Assembly (NCBI GenBank): GCA_019695185.1
Contig: JAIBAN010000015.1
Location: 1-64,000, forward strand
Length of the DNA stretch: 64,000 bases
Reading direction: 5' to 3'
Origin: Blastocatellia bacterium
GTDB taxonomy: Bacteria; Acidobacteriota; Blastocatellia; Chloracidobacteriales; Chloracidobacteriaceae
Positions 27,701-35,379 of the stretch are shown here, in pieces. Numbering within the stretch: position 1 is the first letter of the stretch; each line of letters opens with the position of its first letter. The position numbers and the translations under genes are program-made. Under the pieces are notes generated by a model. That model saw nothing but the letters and a program-made list of their open reading frames with translations. It did no database searches and had not been told where the DNA came from.

Positions 27701-27878
27701 AAGACTGTCGGCGGTGGCTTCCAATACCTCACACCAAAATCCAACCCGGACGGCCTGCGTGAATCTGGGCGAACGAACCGGAATGGCCCCCGGCGGAAAA
27801 GGCAGCTATGTCTGCGTCTGGACCGATAACCGGAACGGAACCGAAGATGTTTTTCTGGGTCGGTCTTTCCCTCAATGA
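21780..27878 (+). CDS. Giant exported beta-helix / Kre9-like repeat / propeller protein
   Basis: A 2032-residue exported protein. ATG at 21780 follows GGGGAG and opens a signal peptide (GGVWVWALCLLCLGQIG). Two parallel beta-helix domains come first, each starting with a CSLREA-like motif (DAGTGSLRQAMLDANA, DNGSGTLRATLTEANT) and with short GGGI/GGA turns between strands. They are followed by five repeats of about 93 residues of the Kre9/KNH type (FSGNVDLLLSTDGGATFP...GSYSWTVP...ARIRV). An Ig/PKD-like domain (LPPGATLNLNATVTGGSGNYQFSWRK) comes next, then a beta domain, then a C-terminal sialidase-like propeller of about 400 residues (IQANPVIAVDRKENRRMAVS ... TDNRNGTEDVFLGRS). The C-terminal half parallels the protein at 58202-63436. 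Likely a surface or secreted adhesin or carbohydrate-binding protein; catalytic residues are not evident. Confidence 0.9.
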   Translation: MVRGRLSGGVWVWALCLLCLGQIGRGLVSGQSFGFNRNGSHPARNFSQPNQSSVATFTVTNSNDAGTGSLRQAMLDANAASETRVLITILPLSQPINLLSSLPAINKPIFQLYGSTSSQAQVKRASGAANFRIFTVNAGLTACDFRFLTIAGGSAPGSGGAIESASRLILQDCLLNGNAAADSGGAISLTGGSATLQNCTFSNNTAASFGGALRVTGGASLTMTDCTVTGNSATNGGGISVAGSTLSLLQSCVGTNTASVWGGGVYVDSSVTTVTNCTISGNQAQGNSFFGGYGGGILNLNSTSCTISHCTIVNNTLSTTGATPKGGAVATITSSAGPNATTTLTNTILGSNSLPNLGTLNVLGQGNTPVVTSTGNNLSADDGSGLLNQPGDLLNSNPKLGSLSSISGSTQFYPLLSGSPAIDAGNSQVSGLPTSDQRGYSRPPGNAPDIGSCEVRHLVVTSANDNGSGTLRATLTEANTTVEPETILFSLPTGQQTITILSALPAITGEVTLSGPGADKLTVQPGAGANCRIFSIATGLSNVTIAGLSISGGNISGAFGGGVEANSPLQLLNCTLSNNQSGGSNGGGGGLYLAAQGIVSGCTFVNNSASVGGGIYFNGSSGVTLTVSNCTLTGNTATGGGFLGALGGGILNASFASGPATLSLTNCTLVNNSAPGGKGGALLTGAFNLNNNAGSTLQNNILAGNSPTTLELLGLNGNQPSIQSAGGNLSDGTGNGFLTASGDQTNTNPGLSNSGQFGSPTPVYGLLPGSAAINAGLSTGAPTTDQRGFGRVGNVDCGAFESQGFTVTITGGNNQSTVPGSAFPQPLNVTVSASNNEPVEGGRLFFTFPVSGASASIAVNPVTIPANGQVSSGTVIANSSAGTYQVSAAATGVLSPAVLTLSNSPLILNVQPSGGSLVAGFATSVTWTNAGYSGNVNLALSTDSGATFPLMIATDLTNAGSYSWNVPNLATSQARIRVQDAATGTPTGISAADFTIGSISNVQPSGDTFSAGAGTVISWVNPTGFSGNVDLLLSTDGGATFPTLIAGNLANSGSYGWTIPLVQTNQGKIRVQSSTNPVLQAESANSFGIVFFTNVQPSGTLLPVPGSTTISWTSPNGFGGNVDLLFSADGGATFPQTIAQNLTNTGSYVWTLPLAPTTQGRVLVQVAGDASRNGVSAQNLTLQASGPVITNVQPTAGRLQAGSQTTIRWTNNFGFAAAVTLEFSANGGTSWSPIVTNLANPTAQGSYTWTVPNVSSATCRVRVRETVLGTPSGQSATSFAINTTTATITNVEPSFGIFAVGSTTAITWLNANGFANPVNLALIADDSSFTPVTIATNVPNSGANGTYLWTVPNLSTTRARIRVSDATFPPRNTTSSASFTIQPLCSGGTVTLSGTTALPPGATLNLNATVTGGSGNYQFSWRKQDSARVLSTSASLTIATVTQTDSGTYAVTVNDLDNGCSLFGQTTVALQVNEGPGSFSYTVTGTTYPGAQPVNPPPAPAVDTSTYTTFGISGTLQNNSGLVYQSLFFEITQLNVTNPDPQRPYWVDNRSSGTGGTGSRVTVAGVPLAGNGSTPVTFNVAVDATNRRTFSLVANLYGATGTSSVQQKLGSFLIEGQPVRKSAPSAKPEINLGTVTELTSGETPFVTGAGIQANPVIAVDRKENRRMAVSCTNFATGQISVKCTEDGQTWREMLLPGTVGGITYQQAFDPALAYDGNGNLTVAYCLANAEDNACAVVSATKLLDRLSFNPPTILTAVAPGDRVFVKRTTLDSVGSRNVVVWEERTPTGGRIRLADSQSKFPLTLAQGALSQPTLTLGPEGRTYVGWLETSTGNLFCATSQDGLTFGAPILLAKTGMGAGRTIPALADVPVLAGLQLKADPLQPGTVYAVLVDAGASLDVWLTRSTTAGASWETRRNVNDDTAEGDQFNPALAVAPDRKEIAVSFSDTRLDGTRQTVNQFLARSTNGGVSFLPNERLSAVASNTSHQNPTRTACVNLGERTGMAPGGKGSYVCVWTDNRNGTEDVFLGRSFPQ
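24505..25930 (+). repeat. Five tandem Kre9/KNH-like domains within the beta-helix exoprotein
   Basis: Five protein repeats of about 93 residues, each beginning NVQPSG or NVEPSF, with W-T/S-N near residue 20, STDGGATFP in the middle and a closing SYxWTVP...ARIRV. The copies have diverged at the DNA level, so this is old domain duplication rather than recent expansion. Confidence 0.8.
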
Positions 27879-28065
27879 ACCCGACCCAACTGCCGCCATT
27901 TAGATTTGCCTGATTCTTCCCACCTCTTCCGGAAATCCAGTTGTTTCTTTTGCCGGTTTGACTAAACTGTAAGCTGAAGGCCAAAACAACAATTTCTGGC
28001 CGCAATCCTCCAGCACACCAGCAGCCCCTTAATTTCTGAGAGACATAGCCCCCCAGGAGGATTCC

Positions 28066-31000
28066 ATGAACCATCCTGAGCTTGGTTGGACTGTTTTTTT
28101 GCGCAGTTTGTTTCGGCAAACGGGCTGCCAGCGTTGGCTCGTCAGACTTTGTCTCCTGCTGTGCGGCTGTTGCGGTGCGGGCCTCCCTTTCCCGGTAGCT
28201 GGTGACACCGTGCAGGAAGCAGCGCAATCCAAACCAAATCTGCCCCAGGAATTGCAGGAAGGTACCGAACTGGAAACCACCCTCGGCGAAAAGGAAACCC
28301 ATTCCTTCCAGATCAAAATCAAGGCAGGCGATTTTCTGCATGTGGCGGCCAAACCCACCCGCCCTGATTTGGTTTTCGAATTGGCTGCTGCGGATGGCAA
28401 TACCATCACCAGAGTTGAACAAAAATCGTATCAGACGCGTCATCGTCTTCATTTTGTGGCTCAGCAGGAGGGTACCTATACCTTCACCATTTTGCGAAAT
28501 AAAGAGGCGCAAAAGACCAACTCCTACAAAATGCAGGTGTTAGCCTTACATCCTCTCTCCAGCCGGGACCGCACCCTGATCACAGCCACAGAGAAGTTCG
28601 ACCAGGGGCAGACACTTTATTTTCAGGCGAAGAAAGAATCCTTTGAAAAGGCCATTCCCATTTTTCAGGAAACCCTGAAACTGTTTGAGGACATTGGAGA
28701 CACCGGGAACGTAGGGGTTTCTTACAACTTTCTGGGCGATTGTTATGGCAACTTAAATCAATTGGACAAAGCGGTTGAGTCCTTTCAAAAAGCCGCCGGG
28801 CAGTACGAAAAAATCCGGGACAAGGAAAACCTGGCCCCGACTTTTGCCAATATTTTCCATATTTACAACCTGTTTGATGAACACAAGAAAGGATTGCCTT
28901 ATAGTGAAAAGGCGATTGCCCTGTATCGGGAACTGGGGGACACAGAACGGGTGGCCGTTTCCCTGCTGGAGCTGGGTGTCGCCTGCAACCGCCTGGGCGA
29001 CAAGCAGAAAGCCCTGGCAGTTTACCTGGAAGCCTTACCCATTCTCAAAGCAAAAGAAAATCATCCGGGCTATCCGGCCCTGCTTAATAATATTGGGCGG
29101 GTCTATTACGATGTGGGGGAAAAGCAAAAAGCACTTGATTACTATTATGAATCCCTCAATCTGCAACCGAACTATGCTTTGATGCCCAAAGCTTCAGTGT
29201 TGGGCAACATTGCGGTGCTCTATACGGAATTTGGCGATTACGCCCAGGCCCTGCCGGTTTATGAAAAAGCTCTGAGCTTCGTCAACCAAACCAGTGACAT
29301 CAATGCGAAACTCAGTATTTTGCTCAATCAGGGAAAAAATTATTACTTCCTACGGGATTTCACCAAGGCCAAAGAGGTTTTCCAATCGGCTCTGGACACC
29401 GCACTGACTATCGGGAACCGGGCGATTCAGGCCCGCATGTATCTTGAACTGGGCAAACTGGAGGAAACCGCACATAACTTTTCTTTGGCCGAATCCCATT
29501 ACCAAAAAACACTCGCTTTGGCCCAGTCACTGGGGAACAAAAGTATTCAGGGCTATGCAACGGCCAATCTGGGACGGCTCCAGGCCAAGCAGGGCCAACC
29601 ACAAAGCGGTCTGAAGTTACTTGAACAGGCTTACCAGATGGGGGTCGAGTTGTCAGCCCCCCAACTGCAATTTCAAATTCTGTTTGAAATGGGCAAGATC
29701 GAATCCAGCCAGGGTCAATGGCCCGAAGCACAGGCCCACTTGGAAGAAGCCATCCGCCTGATTGAATCCCAGCGGACCAAGGTGGTCAGCCAATCCCTGC
29801 GGACTTCTTTTTTCTCCAAGGTGCTTGATTATTATGAACTGTATGTGGATGTGCTGATGGAGCGGCACCGGTTGAATCCCAGTGCCGGATTTGACCGGAA
29901 AGCGTTTACCGTGGCGGAAACGGCACGGGCCCGCTCCCTGCTGGACCAGTTGACCGAAAGCCAGATTGACCTCAGAAGCAGTGTGGACCCGGCTTTGTTT
30001 GCTGAAGAACAGAATGTGACGGCCCTGATGCAGGCCCTTTCCGACCGGCTGGTCCGACTCAAGGCAGCCAAGGCCAAGCCTGAAACCCTGACTCAGGCGG
30101 AAAATGATTTTGCAGAACTGGGAACCCAACTGGGGCTCATTCAAACCAAAATCCGTCAAAACAACCGCCAATATGCCGCGTTGACCCAGCCCAAACCGCT
30201 TTCGTTGGAAGAAATCCAAAAGCAACTGCTCCCATCAGATACCCTGCTGTTGGAATATTTTCTGGGAGAAAAACACAGCTATGTCTGGGCGGTCACCCAA
30301 ACAAGCATCCACAGTTTTCAACTGCCCCCCATGGCGGAAATTACCCAGGCAGCCCGTGAAACCAGTCGGTTGTTGTCTCACGCCAGTCAAAAACAGCGGA
30401 ACCTGACCAAAATGGAGTCAGGCTCCGGCAAAGGAGATGAAAAAGAAGCGCTCAAAGCAATCCAGCACCTGAGTCGTTTGATTTTGCAGCCAGTGGCCGA
30501 AAAACTCGGCAAAAAACGCCTTCTGGTCGTGGCGGACGGAGCTTTGCAACTGGTTCCGTTTGCAGCCCTGGCGGAACCGGGACCGGCCAAAAGCTACCGC
30601 CCCTTACTGGAAAACCATGAAATTGCGTTCCTGCCTTCGGCCAGCACGTTGGCAGTCTTGCGGCAGGAGTTGCAAGGGCGCAAACCTGCTCCGCAATGGA
30701 TGGCCCTGGTGGCTGACCCGGTTTTTTCGGAACATGACCCACGGGTGTTCCGGACTGCCACCCAAGCAGACAAAATACCCCAGCCGGCACAGGTCAAAAG
30801 TTCTTCCGGCACCGCCGAGGTGAACCGCATTCTGGTGCGCCCTGAGGAAAAAAACGGCGGCTTCCCCACCAGCCTCACAATCAGCCGTTTGCCCGGCACC
30901 CGGCAGGAAGCCCAGGCCATCACTTCAATTTTTGGTCGGAAAAATACCTTTCTGGCTTTGGATTTTGCAGCTAACCGCGAGTTGGTGACCAAAGCCGAAT

Positions 31001-31458
31001 TCGGCCAGCATCGAATCATTCATTTTGCCACCCACGGGTTTGTCAATCCGGAACACCCGGAACTTTCCGGACTGGTCTTGAATTTGGTTGACCAACAGGG
31101 CCAGGAACAAAACGGGTTCCTCCTCATGCAGGACATCTACCAAATGAAATTAAAGGCGGATTTGGTCGTGTTGTCGGCTTGCGAAACCGGCCTCGGAAAG
31201 GAATATCGCGGCGAAGGGCTGGTCGGCCTCACCCGTGGCTTCATGTATGCCGGAGCCCCCCGCGTCGTGGTCAGCCTGTGGAGCATCAACGACCGGGCCA
31301 CCGCCAAATTGATGGAACACTTTTACCTGGCCCTGCATAAGGAAGGAAAATCGGCGGCGGCGGCATTGCGCCAAGCCCAACTGGCAATTTCCCGTGACAA
31401 ACGCTGGAAGGCTCCTTATTTCTGGGCCGCATTTCAGCTTCAAGGCGAGTTTAAGTGA
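28066..31458 (+). CDS. Exported TPR-CHAT domain protein with PPC-like N-terminal domain
   Basis: A 1130-residue protein. AGGAGG precedes ATG 28066 by 5 nt. A hydrophobic segment (LVRLCLLLCGCCGAG) indicates export, possibly as a lipoprotein. Residues about 60-165 resemble a PPC-type domain (LGEKETHSFQIKIKAGDFLHVAA). Residues 190-600 hold about ten TPRs (LGDCYGNLNQLDKAVESFQKAAG, IGRVYYDVGEKQKALDYYYES). The last 380 residues form a CHAT peptidase domain with catalytic dyad His990 (HFATHG) and Cys1039 (LSACETGLG). CHAT domains are caspase-like cysteine proteases or their inactive relatives; the dyad is intact here. Target unknown. It converges with the BNR protein gene. A paralogue with a different TPR part lies at 53011-55872. 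Confidence 0.93.
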   Translation: MNHPELGWTVFLRSLFRQTGCQRWLVRLCLLLCGCCGAGLPFPVAGDTVQEAAQSKPNLPQELQEGTELETTLGEKETHSFQIKIKAGDFLHVAAKPTRPDLVFELAAADGNTITRVEQKSYQTRHRLHFVAQQEGTYTFTILRNKEAQKTNSYKMQVLALHPLSSRDRTLITATEKFDQGQTLYFQAKKESFEKAIPIFQETLKLFEDIGDTGNVGVSYNFLGDCYGNLNQLDKAVESFQKAAGQYEKIRDKENLAPTFANIFHIYNLFDEHKKGLPYSEKAIALYRELGDTERVAVSLLELGVACNRLGDKQKALAVYLEALPILKAKENHPGYPALLNNIGRVYYDVGEKQKALDYYYESLNLQPNYALMPKASVLGNIAVLYTEFGDYAQALPVYEKALSFVNQTSDINAKLSILLNQGKNYYFLRDFTKAKEVFQSALDTALTIGNRAIQARMYLELGKLEETAHNFSLAESHYQKTLALAQSLGNKSIQGYATANLGRLQAKQGQPQSGLKLLEQAYQMGVELSAPQLQFQILFEMGKIESSQGQWPEAQAHLEEAIRLIESQRTKVVSQSLRTSFFSKVLDYYELYVDVLMERHRLNPSAGFDRKAFTVAETARARSLLDQLTESQIDLRSSVDPALFAEEQNVTALMQALSDRLVRLKAAKAKPETLTQAENDFAELGTQLGLIQTKIRQNNRQYAALTQPKPLSLEEIQKQLLPSDTLLLEYFLGEKHSYVWAVTQTSIHSFQLPPMAEITQAARETSRLLSHASQKQRNLTKMESGSGKGDEKEALKAIQHLSRLILQPVAEKLGKKRLLVVADGALQLVPFAALAEPGPAKSYRPLLENHEIAFLPSASTLAVLRQELQGRKPAPQWMALVADPVFSEHDPRVFRTATQADKIPQPAQVKSSSGTAEVNRILVRPEEKNGGFPTSLTISRLPGTRQEAQAITSIFGRKNTFLALDFAANRELVTKAEFGQHRIIHFATHGFVNPEHPELSGLVLNLVDQQGQEQNGFLLMQDIYQMKLKADLVVLSACETGLGKEYRGEGLVGLTRGFMYAGAPRVVVSLWSINDRATAKLMEHFYLALHKEGKSAAAALRQAQLAISRDKRWKAPYFWAAFQLQGEFK

Positions 31459-31479
31459 CTATCCCCCATCGGGTTTTTG

Positions 31480-31509
31480 TGGAGTGCGGGGACTTGTCAC
31501 CGCACTCCA
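31480..31509. terminator. Perfect 10-bp dyad in convergent gap
   Basis: TGGAGTGCGG (31480-31489) pairs with CCGCACTCCA (31500-31509) across a 10-nt loop; flanking T and A runs extend the stem. It lies between the CHAT gene stop (31458) and the BNR protein stop (31554). It lacks a U-tract after the stem, so it is a bidirectional terminator-like structure by position only. Confidence 0.5.
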
Positions 31510-31553
31510 AAAAACGAGTTTCCCAATTCGCTCCAAAGGTTTTTCCGAGCTGG

Positions 31554-34500
31554 TTAATAACCTTTGGCTTCGGTCTCTTTACATTCCTTCCATTGCCGTA
31601 ACCCGCGCTCCAAGTCACGCCGAAAGGCTTCCTCCGCAGCTAGAACCTGGGTGGTTGGAGGCATGTCCGCCCCTTGTAAAATGTCCAATAACCGGTTCAA
31701 CCCGGATTGAATGAGGGCCAGATTTTTTATTTCTGTCACCGGTTGTGGTGCATTGGCTGGTCCCCGTGGTGTAGTTCGCTCAAAAGCCGCCAGCTTTTCG
31801 TCCAGTTTATTGAGGGCTTCAAGCTTTTCTCCGGCTTTGCCTTCTTCTTTCAATTTGGCAATTCGGCTCCGCATCTGGCGAATTTCAATCAGAGCTTTGT
31901 CCAACGTAACCAAATCATCGTAGACATTTTTGGAGTGGATAAACTGGTTTTTCAAATCCGCCAGCGGGGTTTTGACCCGTGGGTCCAGTTTGACCACCAG
32001 GGGCTGGGCATAGGTTTTTCCATTCACCGTCAAAATCGCCTGATAGGTTCCAGGCATGACCGCCGGTCCCAAAGGTTCGGTTGGTGTATCACGATAAATG
32101 GCTGAAATTGGCAAGGCCCGTGGCAAACCGGGCGGGGCCGGATACAGCAAATCCCAGACAAACCGCTGCATTCCAGCTTTCGCACTCAATGGCTGGTGCA
32201 GGCGAAACCAGTAACCCGGATAGGGATGCTCGGCCTCGGTGATGGGTTCGGGCCGGTCTTCACTGGAAAAGCGGCGGACCAACCGGTTTTCAGCATCCAC
32301 AATGTCCAGTGTGACCGGCTGTTTGGCATCGGCTTGCAGGCAATAATTGAAAATGGCTCCATCCGGCGGATTTTGCCCCATCGGTTCTTCGGGTGGAATC
32401 GGGGTATCAGTGTTGAGACTGCGACGAATCCGGATGGCGGTCTGGGGTTTGAAAAAAACCGCTTCCGCCAAGGCGGTTTCCTTCGTGATTTGGCGGAGTG
32501 GTGTGATGTCATCCAAAATCCAGAAAGACCGTCCGTGGGTTCCGACTACGATGTCGTCTCCATGCACCACCACATCCCGGATGGCAGTGGAGGGCATGTT
32601 CAACCGCAGGGTTTGCCAGTTGTCCCCATCATCTATTGAGAAATACACGGCCCGTTCGGTCCCGGCATAGAGCAACCCCCGTCGTTCGGGGTCCTCCCGG
32701 ACGGCATTGACCACTTCGTTGGAGGGAATGCCTTTGGTGATTTCCTGCCAGGATTTGCCACCGTCATGCGTGCGGTAGATATGCGGGCGTACATCATCCA
32801 ACCGAAAGCGATTGATGGCGGCATACGCGGTTTCACTGTCGAAATGCGAGGCATCAAGCAGTGAAACCTTGCTCCAGGAGGTCAATTCCGGCGGCGTCAC
32901 ATTGCGCCAGTTTTTGCCCCCGTCCCGTGTCACGTGAATCAAACCGTCGTCGGTTCCGGCCCAAATCAGATTGACATCCCGGCTGGAGGGCGCAACCGTG
33001 TAAATCACCCCCCGGCGGGGCATGGTTTCCATGGCCGGTGTCCGGTACACCCCAATACTTTCCGGCACCTCCGTTTTTTCCCGACTTAAATCCGGGCTGA
33101 TGATGTCCCAGGAATGGCCGCCATTGAGCGTTTTGAAGAGTACGTTCCCCGCATAAAACAGCAGTTTTGGATTGACCGGGGAAAAAAGCACCGGAGCCGT
33201 GCGCAGAAACCGGTATTTCCCACTGCGGACCGCTTCGGGCGAAATGTCCTGCACCTGCCCGGTGGAACGGTCGAAACGGGTCAGTTTCCCGCCGTAAATC
33301 AGATTTGGGTTGAGTGGGTCGGGAGCCACATAACCATATTCCTCAACCCCCACGGTCTGCCAGTCGCGCCACGTGATGGCCCCATAATCGCCCCGGCTGG
33401 CCACTCCGGCGGAACCGCTTTCCTGCTGCCCGCCATAGACCCAATAGGGAAACTGATTGTCGGTCATCACATGGTAAAACTGGGCGGTGGGCTGGTTGTA
33501 CCAACTGCTCCAGGTGCGGCCACCATTGACCGTGATGGTGGCTCCCTGGTCGGTGGCAAAGAGCATGATGTCCGGTTGTTCCGGGTTTATCCAAATCCGA
33601 TGGTAATCATCGCCACCCGGCGCACCTTTGAACGCCGCGAAGGTTTTGCCGCCATCGGTTGATTTGTAGGAACAGGTATTGGCGACAAAAACCACTTCCG
33701 GATTGCGGGGATGAACTTTCACCTCGGCAAAGTCATCTCCCCGGCCCCACAGACGCGGGTCGCTGTTCATCAACCGCCAGTGCTCGCCGCCATCATCAGA
33801 ACGGTAGATGCCGCCGCCCTGATTGGCCTGGACGGTCGCATACAGGCGGCTGGAATCAGCCGGGGCAATCGTAAAACCAATCCGCGACAGCCCCTTTTCG
33901 ACGGTGGGAAGCCCTTCGGTCAGCTTCTTCCAGGTGTCTCCTCCGTCGGTGGATTTGAACAAACCGCTTTCCGGACCATTCCACTGTCCGTTTTCCCACG
34001 GCCCCTGCCGCCCCGCCCACAAATCGGCGTACACAGTTTTGGAATTGTTGGGGTCCAGCGTCACCTGAACGGCACCGGTATTGACATCTTTGTACAAAAC
34101 CCTTTTCCAGGTTTCCCCGCCGTCGAGTGAACGATAAACGCCCCGTTCCTCGTTGGCACCGTAGGGATGCCCCAAAACAGCCACAAACAGCCGGTTTTCA
34201 TCCTTGGGGTCAACCGCAATGCCGCCAATTTGCTGACCATCCCGCAAACCCATATTGCGCCAGGTTTTGCCGCCGTCGGTGGATTTATAGAGACCGTCCC
34301 CCACCGACAAATCCGGGCGTTGCAGTCCCTCGCCGCTGCCCACGTAAATTGTGTTGGGATTGGCCGGAGAAACCGCCACATCACCTATTGAACCGGTCGG
34401 CTGGTCGTCAAAAATCGGTTTCCAGGTGCGTCCGGCATCATCGGTTTTCCAGACTCCGCCATGATTGACGCCGATGAAAAACACATTGGGCTGATTGGGA

Positions 34501-34664
34501 ATCCCCACCGCTCCCACGGTACGGCCACCCCGAAATGGACCAATACACCGCCATTTCAGATTTTGATACAGCCGGGAATCAACCGATTGAGCGGCCAAAG
34601 TGGAGAACAAACCAAAAAAAATCAGGGCCGGAAAGCAAAGTACGCTGAAGGATTTGAGCTTCAA
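31554..34664 (-). CDS. Exported BNR/VPS10-like beta-propeller protein ('glycosyl hydrolase' of the sortilin type)
   Basis: A 1036-residue exported protein with a TTG start at 34664 preceded by GAGGTG at 7 nt, then a signal peptide (FSVLCFPALIFFGLFSTLAAQ). Residues 30-720 carry many BNR/Asp-box motifs (KTDDAGRTWKP, KSTDGGKTWRN, RSLDGGETWKR, KSTDGGDTWKK, RSDDGGEHW, THDGGKSWQE), forming two large propellers as in VPS10/sortilin and GH74-like proteins. The C-terminal 300 residues (VTLDIVDAENRLVRRFSS ... LPISAIYRDTPTEPLGPAVMPGTYQAILTVNGKTY) form a beta-sandwich and a helical tail, conserved in proteins annotated as glycosyl hydrolases. No glycosidase active site can be verified from sequence. Upstream lies an inverted repeat at 34685-34762. 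Confidence 0.93.
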   Translation of the reverse strand: MKLKSFSVLCFPALIFFGLFSTLAAQSVDSRLYQNLKWRCIGPFRGGRTVGAVGIPNQPNVFFIGVNHGGVWKTDDAGRTWKPIFDDQPTGSIGDVAVSPANPNTIYVGSGEGLQRPDLSVGDGLYKSTDGGKTWRNMGLRDGQQIGGIAVDPKDENRLFVAVLGHPYGANEERGVYRSLDGGETWKRVLYKDVNTGAVQVTLDPNNSKTVYADLWAGRQGPWENGQWNGPESGLFKSTDGGDTWKKLTEGLPTVEKGLSRIGFTIAPADSSRLYATVQANQGGGIYRSDDGGEHWRLMNSDPRLWGRGDDFAEVKVHPRNPEVVFVANTCSYKSTDGGKTFAAFKGAPGGDDYHRIWINPEQPDIMLFATDQGATITVNGGRTWSSWYNQPTAQFYHVMTDNQFPYWVYGGQQESGSAGVASRGDYGAITWRDWQTVGVEEYGYVAPDPLNPNLIYGGKLTRFDRSTGQVQDISPEAVRSGKYRFLRTAPVLFSPVNPKLLFYAGNVLFKTLNGGHSWDIISPDLSREKTEVPESIGVYRTPAMETMPRRGVIYTVAPSSRDVNLIWAGTDDGLIHVTRDGGKNWRNVTPPELTSWSKVSLLDASHFDSETAYAAINRFRLDDVRPHIYRTHDGGKSWQEITKGIPSNEVVNAVREDPERRGLLYAGTERAVYFSIDDGDNWQTLRLNMPSTAIRDVVVHGDDIVVGTHGRSFWILDDITPLRQITKETALAEAVFFKPQTAIRIRRSLNTDTPIPPEEPMGQNPPDGAIFNYCLQADAKQPVTLDIVDAENRLVRRFSSEDRPEPITEAEHPYPGYWFRLHQPLSAKAGMQRFVWDLLYPAPPGLPRALPISAIYRDTPTEPLGPAVMPGTYQAILTVNGKTYAQPLVVKLDPRVKTPLADLKNQFIHSKNVYDDLVTLDKALIEIRQMRSRIAKLKEEGKAGEKLEALNKLDEKLAAFERTTPRGPANAPQPVTEIKNLALIQSGLNRLLDILQGADMPPTTQVLAAEEAFRRDLERGLRQWKECKETEAKGY

Positions 34665-34684
34665 GAGTCACCTCGTTTTACGCA

Positions 34685-34762
34685 AACCGCGAAGGATGCA
34701 AGACAACCGCACCATGTGCCGCCAACTCGTTCTTTTTTTATGTCTTTGCATCGTTCGCGGTT
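34685..34762. repeat. Inverted repeat with about 21-bp arms
   Basis: The left arm (34685-34705) begins AACCGCGAAGGATGCA and the right arm (34741-34762) ends GCATCGTTCGCGGTT; 20 of 22 positions pair, across a 35-nt centre. It sits in the leader of the BNR protein gene and downstream of the 188-aa gene, both on the minus strand. It does not resemble a canonical terminator because its T-run lies inside the loop. Confidence 0.75.
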
Positions 34763-34812
34763 AAAAAAGAAAACCGCCAACCCGGTCAGGTTCACGGTTG
34801 TTCCAAGCCCGG

Positions 34813-35379
34813 TTATTCATCCGGGCGAAGTTGAATGGCGTTGAGCTTGCCGTTAAGCCGTTCCCAGGCATCCTGGTGAGCCGGTCGGACCCAATCGTAC
34901 CCAATCCGCTCCCAATCCGGGTCGGTCGGTTCCAGTCCCAAAACCCGGATATAGTCCGCCGTACAAATGAAATACTGACTCCTGAACGGCAGCAGAAACC
35001 CGCCTGCCTGTTCCAAGGACCGGCGGGCGACTTCGTAACTTCCATGCCATTCGTTCAGAAAACCGGCACAACGGCGGGGATAGAGTGGTGAAAACGCACG
35101 CTGGGCACGCAACGCTTCGCGTCGTTCCCAATACCGTTTGAAATCCGTCCAACTCGGCTGTTTGTTTTCAACGGCAATCACAGTCAGGGCGTGTTTGAGT
35201 TTGATGGATTCCCGGTTGACCAACAGGCTGGAAATGGAATGGTCGGAAAACTGCGGCAGTTGGTGAAACCGGGTTGCGGCCTTGAGGGCTCGGACTTGTT
35301 CCTGGGACCGCAGGTCTTTTAAGAGAATTGCAGCTTGAACCTTGAATTCCTCAAGGTTGAGGGGACGTTTGACAGCCAT
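34813..35379 (-). CDS. Conserved-looking hypothetical protein (188 aa)
   Basis: A soluble protein without signal peptide or membrane helix, with a clear ribosome binding site (AAAAGGAGT ahead of ATG 35379). Tryptophan- and arginine-rich segments stand out: SWTDFKRYWERREALRAQRAF, YPRRCAGFLNEWHGSYEVARRSLEQAGGFLLPFRSQYFICTADYIRVLGLEPTDPDWERIGYDWVRP. Composition and periodicity look genuinely coding. I recognise no family. It precedes the BNR protein on the same strand with the inverted repeat between them. Confidence 0.8.
   Translation of the reverse strand: MAVKRPLNLEEFKVQAAILLKDLRSQEQVRALKAATRFHQLPQFSDHSISSLLVNRESIKLKHALTVIAVENKQPSWTDFKRYWERREALRAQRAFSPLYPRRCAGFLNEWHGSYEVARRSLEQAGGFLLPFRSQYFICTADYIRVLGLEPTDPDWERIGYDWVRPAHQDAWERLNGKLNAIQLRPDE

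Noticed and set aside
27646-28512. Minus-strand 288-residue open frame across the gap before the CHAT gene
   Set aside because: It overlaps the ends of two well-supported plus-strand genes and shows no family resemblance.
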